This document shows positions 6,341 through 7,474 of a stretch of 7,474 nucleotides of DNA, piece after piece. This DNA comes from Coriobacteriia bacterium (GTDB taxonomy: Bacteria > Actinomycetota > Coriobacteriia > Anaerosomatales > SLCP01): positions 1-7,474 of the forward strand of contig SKKZ01000235.1 in NCBI GenBank assembly GCA_007123455.1. The letters run 5' to 3'. The position numbers were made by a program, and so were the translations under genes. How positions within the stretch are numbered: the first letter of the stretch is position 1; every line of letters starts with the position of its first letter. The notes under the pieces are model-generated. The model had not been told where the DNA came from, ran no database searches, and saw only the letters and a list, made by a program, of their open reading frames with translations.

Positions 6341-7474
6341 GACTCCATCTTGAGGCGAGTCTACGCGAGCGGCGGCGGGTGCGTCGACCGCCTGGTCGCC
6401 CGGCTCGTCACGACCTCTCACCCAAGAGAACAGGGCGCCCGTCAGCGCGATACCGGACGCCGTCAGGAGCGCGGGGCGCATCGCACTGACGAAGAGCTCC
6501 GCCTGCTCTCGGGTGAGCGCTCCCGTGATCGCCATCAGATCCTGACCGCCGAGATTGACCGACACGATCGCTGCCGTGATGCCGATGCCGAGGGCCATAC
6601 CCAGATTGCGCGCCTGACTCACGAGCGCCGAGCCCACCCCGGCTCGTCCCGGCGGGACCGCCCGCAGGATGGCGGCGGTGTTGGTGACCTGGAAGATCGA
6701 GAGTCCCGCTCCGACACCGAGAAGCACCAGGGCAACTAGGGCAAGCCGGGTGTCAACCCCCAGTACTGTGGCGACCACCAGCGACACAGCAAGCCACGCA
6801 AGTCCGAACGTCGACAGCCCACGGCTTCCCCAACGGTCAGAGAGCCGGCCCGCGATCGGAGAGAGGACCGCCATGCTGATGGGTGTGGCGGTCAGGATCA
6901 GCCCTGCAAGCTGAGGTTCGACATCGCGCACCCGCAGTAAGTAGAAGGGCATTGTGAAGGTGACCGCGAAGAGACTCGCGTAACTCATGGTCGCTGCGAT
7001 GACTCCTGCAGACAGACGCCGCTCCGAAAAGAGCGTGAGGTCGAGCATCGGATGCTCCTTCGTGCGCTCGACCTGGACGAAGGCCACTGCGGCGACCACA
7101 GAGATCGTCAGTGCTCCGAGAACGTTCAGGGAGCGAATCCCTGCGCGGTCTACCTCGGAAAGTGCGAGCAGTAGTGAGGTAAGCGTGACCGCCACCAGCA
7201 ACGCACCCGCCAGGTCGAACGGCTCCGACTTGGCGCAGTCCTCGGGAAGCAGGCGGCGGGCGAGGATGGCCATGCTCACTGCGAGCGGGATGTTGACAAG
7301 GAACACCGCCTGCCAGCCGAACGCGCCTACAAGCAGGCCGCCGACCGCCGGGCCAAGCGTCAGACCGGCCGATACCGAGAGGCTGATCCAGCCGAGCGCC
7401 CATCCCCTGCGGCGTGGAGCGAAGGTCCTGGTTACCAGCGCCGGTCCGGCTGCAAACATCGCAGAGGCTCCGAC
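6332..7474 (-). CDS. MFS drug-efflux transporter, DHA2 (EmrB/QacA-like) family, N-terminus missing
   Basis: The reading frame is open to the right edge, so the true start is outside the window; 380 codons are present, against roughly 470-500 for the family. The first visible residues VGASAMFAAGPALV fit TM4 of a 14-helix antiporter, so about the first 100 residues with TM1-3 are missing. Motif C, typical of proton-driven exporters, is seen as GLTLGPAVGG (about residues 37-46). It is followed by the DHA2-like GWQAVFLVNIPLAV. A loop motif of type A, GRLSDRWGSRG, occurs in the C-terminal half. The tail after the last helix is charged and Ala/Asp-rich. Such proteins expel drugs, dyes or metabolites in exchange for protons; the substrate cannot be told from sequence. 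The stop lies 4 nt before the next gene, so it heads an apparent operon with the small membrane protein and ddl. The ATG at 7457-7459 is internal, not a start. Confidence 0.92.
   Translation of the reverse strand, partial: VGASAMFAAGPALVTRTFAPRRRGWALGWISLSVSAGLTLGPAVGGLLVGAFGWQAVFLVNIPLAVSMAILARRLLPEDCAKSEPFDLAGALLVAVTLTSLLLALSEVDRAGIRSLNVLGALTISVVAAVAFVQVERTKEHPMLDLTLFSERRLSAGVIAATMSYASLFAVTFTMPFYLLRVRDVEPQLAGLILTATPISMAVLSPIAGRLSDRWGSRGLSTFGLAWLAVSLVVATVLGVDTRLALVALVLLGVGAGLSIFQVTNTAAILRAVPPGRAGVGSALVSQARNLGMALGIGITAAIVSVNLGGQDLMAITGALTREQAELFVSAMRPALLTASGIALTGALFSWVRGRDEPGDQAVDAPAAARVDSPQDGVRG

Noticed and set aside
7457..7459. ATG as the start of the MFS transporter
   Set aside because: The frame stays open to the edge with VGASA, which continues a typical TM4 sequence, and TM1-3 would be missing. 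The gene is cut by the window.
1..7474. CRISPR array, tRNA/rRNA, insertion sequence, prophage or toxin-antitoxin/defence genes
   Set aside because: Read on both strands, no regular repeats, transposase or integrase motifs or RNA-gene signatures were seen. Nearly all bases are taken by recognised housekeeping, transport or signalling genes.

Overview
The window is dense, high-GC bacterial DNA (two thirds or so G+C by eye) with almost no intergenic space. Third codon positions are GC-rich, start codons are mixed ATG/GTG, and Shine-Dalgarno sites are clear. The gene set combines an oxygen-sensitive [4Fe-4S] serine dehydratase with FeoAB ferrous iron uptake. This suggests a high-GC Gram-positive-like, probably anaerobic or microaerophilic bacterium, possibly a Coriobacteriia-type actinobacterium. 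That placement is inference from style and gene content, because no marker gene is present.

Layout. (1) 1-503, minus strand: feoA followed by the N-terminal part of feoB, which runs off the left edge. (2) 504-671: a short divergent control region. It holds a good sigma70-type promoter reading left into feoA with a DtxR-like palindrome just downstream, and a -10-like element reading right into sdaAA. (3) 672-4928, plus strand: sdaAA (alpha chain of Fe-S L-serine dehydratase), a P2A-type Ca2+-ATPase that starts on the stop codon of sdaAA (TGATG), and a small soluble histidine kinase 13 nt further on. These look like one transcription unit. (4) 4905-7474, minus strand, transcribed toward the plus-strand unit: a 14-TM-type MFS (DHA2) efflux transporter cut by the right edge, a small three-helix membrane protein of unknown function, and ddl (D-alanine--D-alanine ligase). 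These also look like one operon.

How the genes may work together. FeoAB brings in Fe2+ and may be held under iron-dependent repression. The divergent sdaAA encodes an Fe-S enzyme that needs that iron, although its usual beta subunit is not here. The Ca2+-ATPase and kinase pair suggests ion export linked to signalling, but no response regulator is in view. The minus-strand operon pairs cell-wall precursor synthesis with a drug-efflux-type transporter and an uncharacterised membrane protein.

The tail-to-tail junction of the two main units overlaps by 24 nt, with no convincing terminator. I saw no RNA gene, insertion sequence, CRISPR array or large repeat. The most interesting points are the unusual operon couplings, the cysteine-rich sensorless kinase and the divergent iron/Fe-S control region. 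I do not see a clearly new defence or mobile system.
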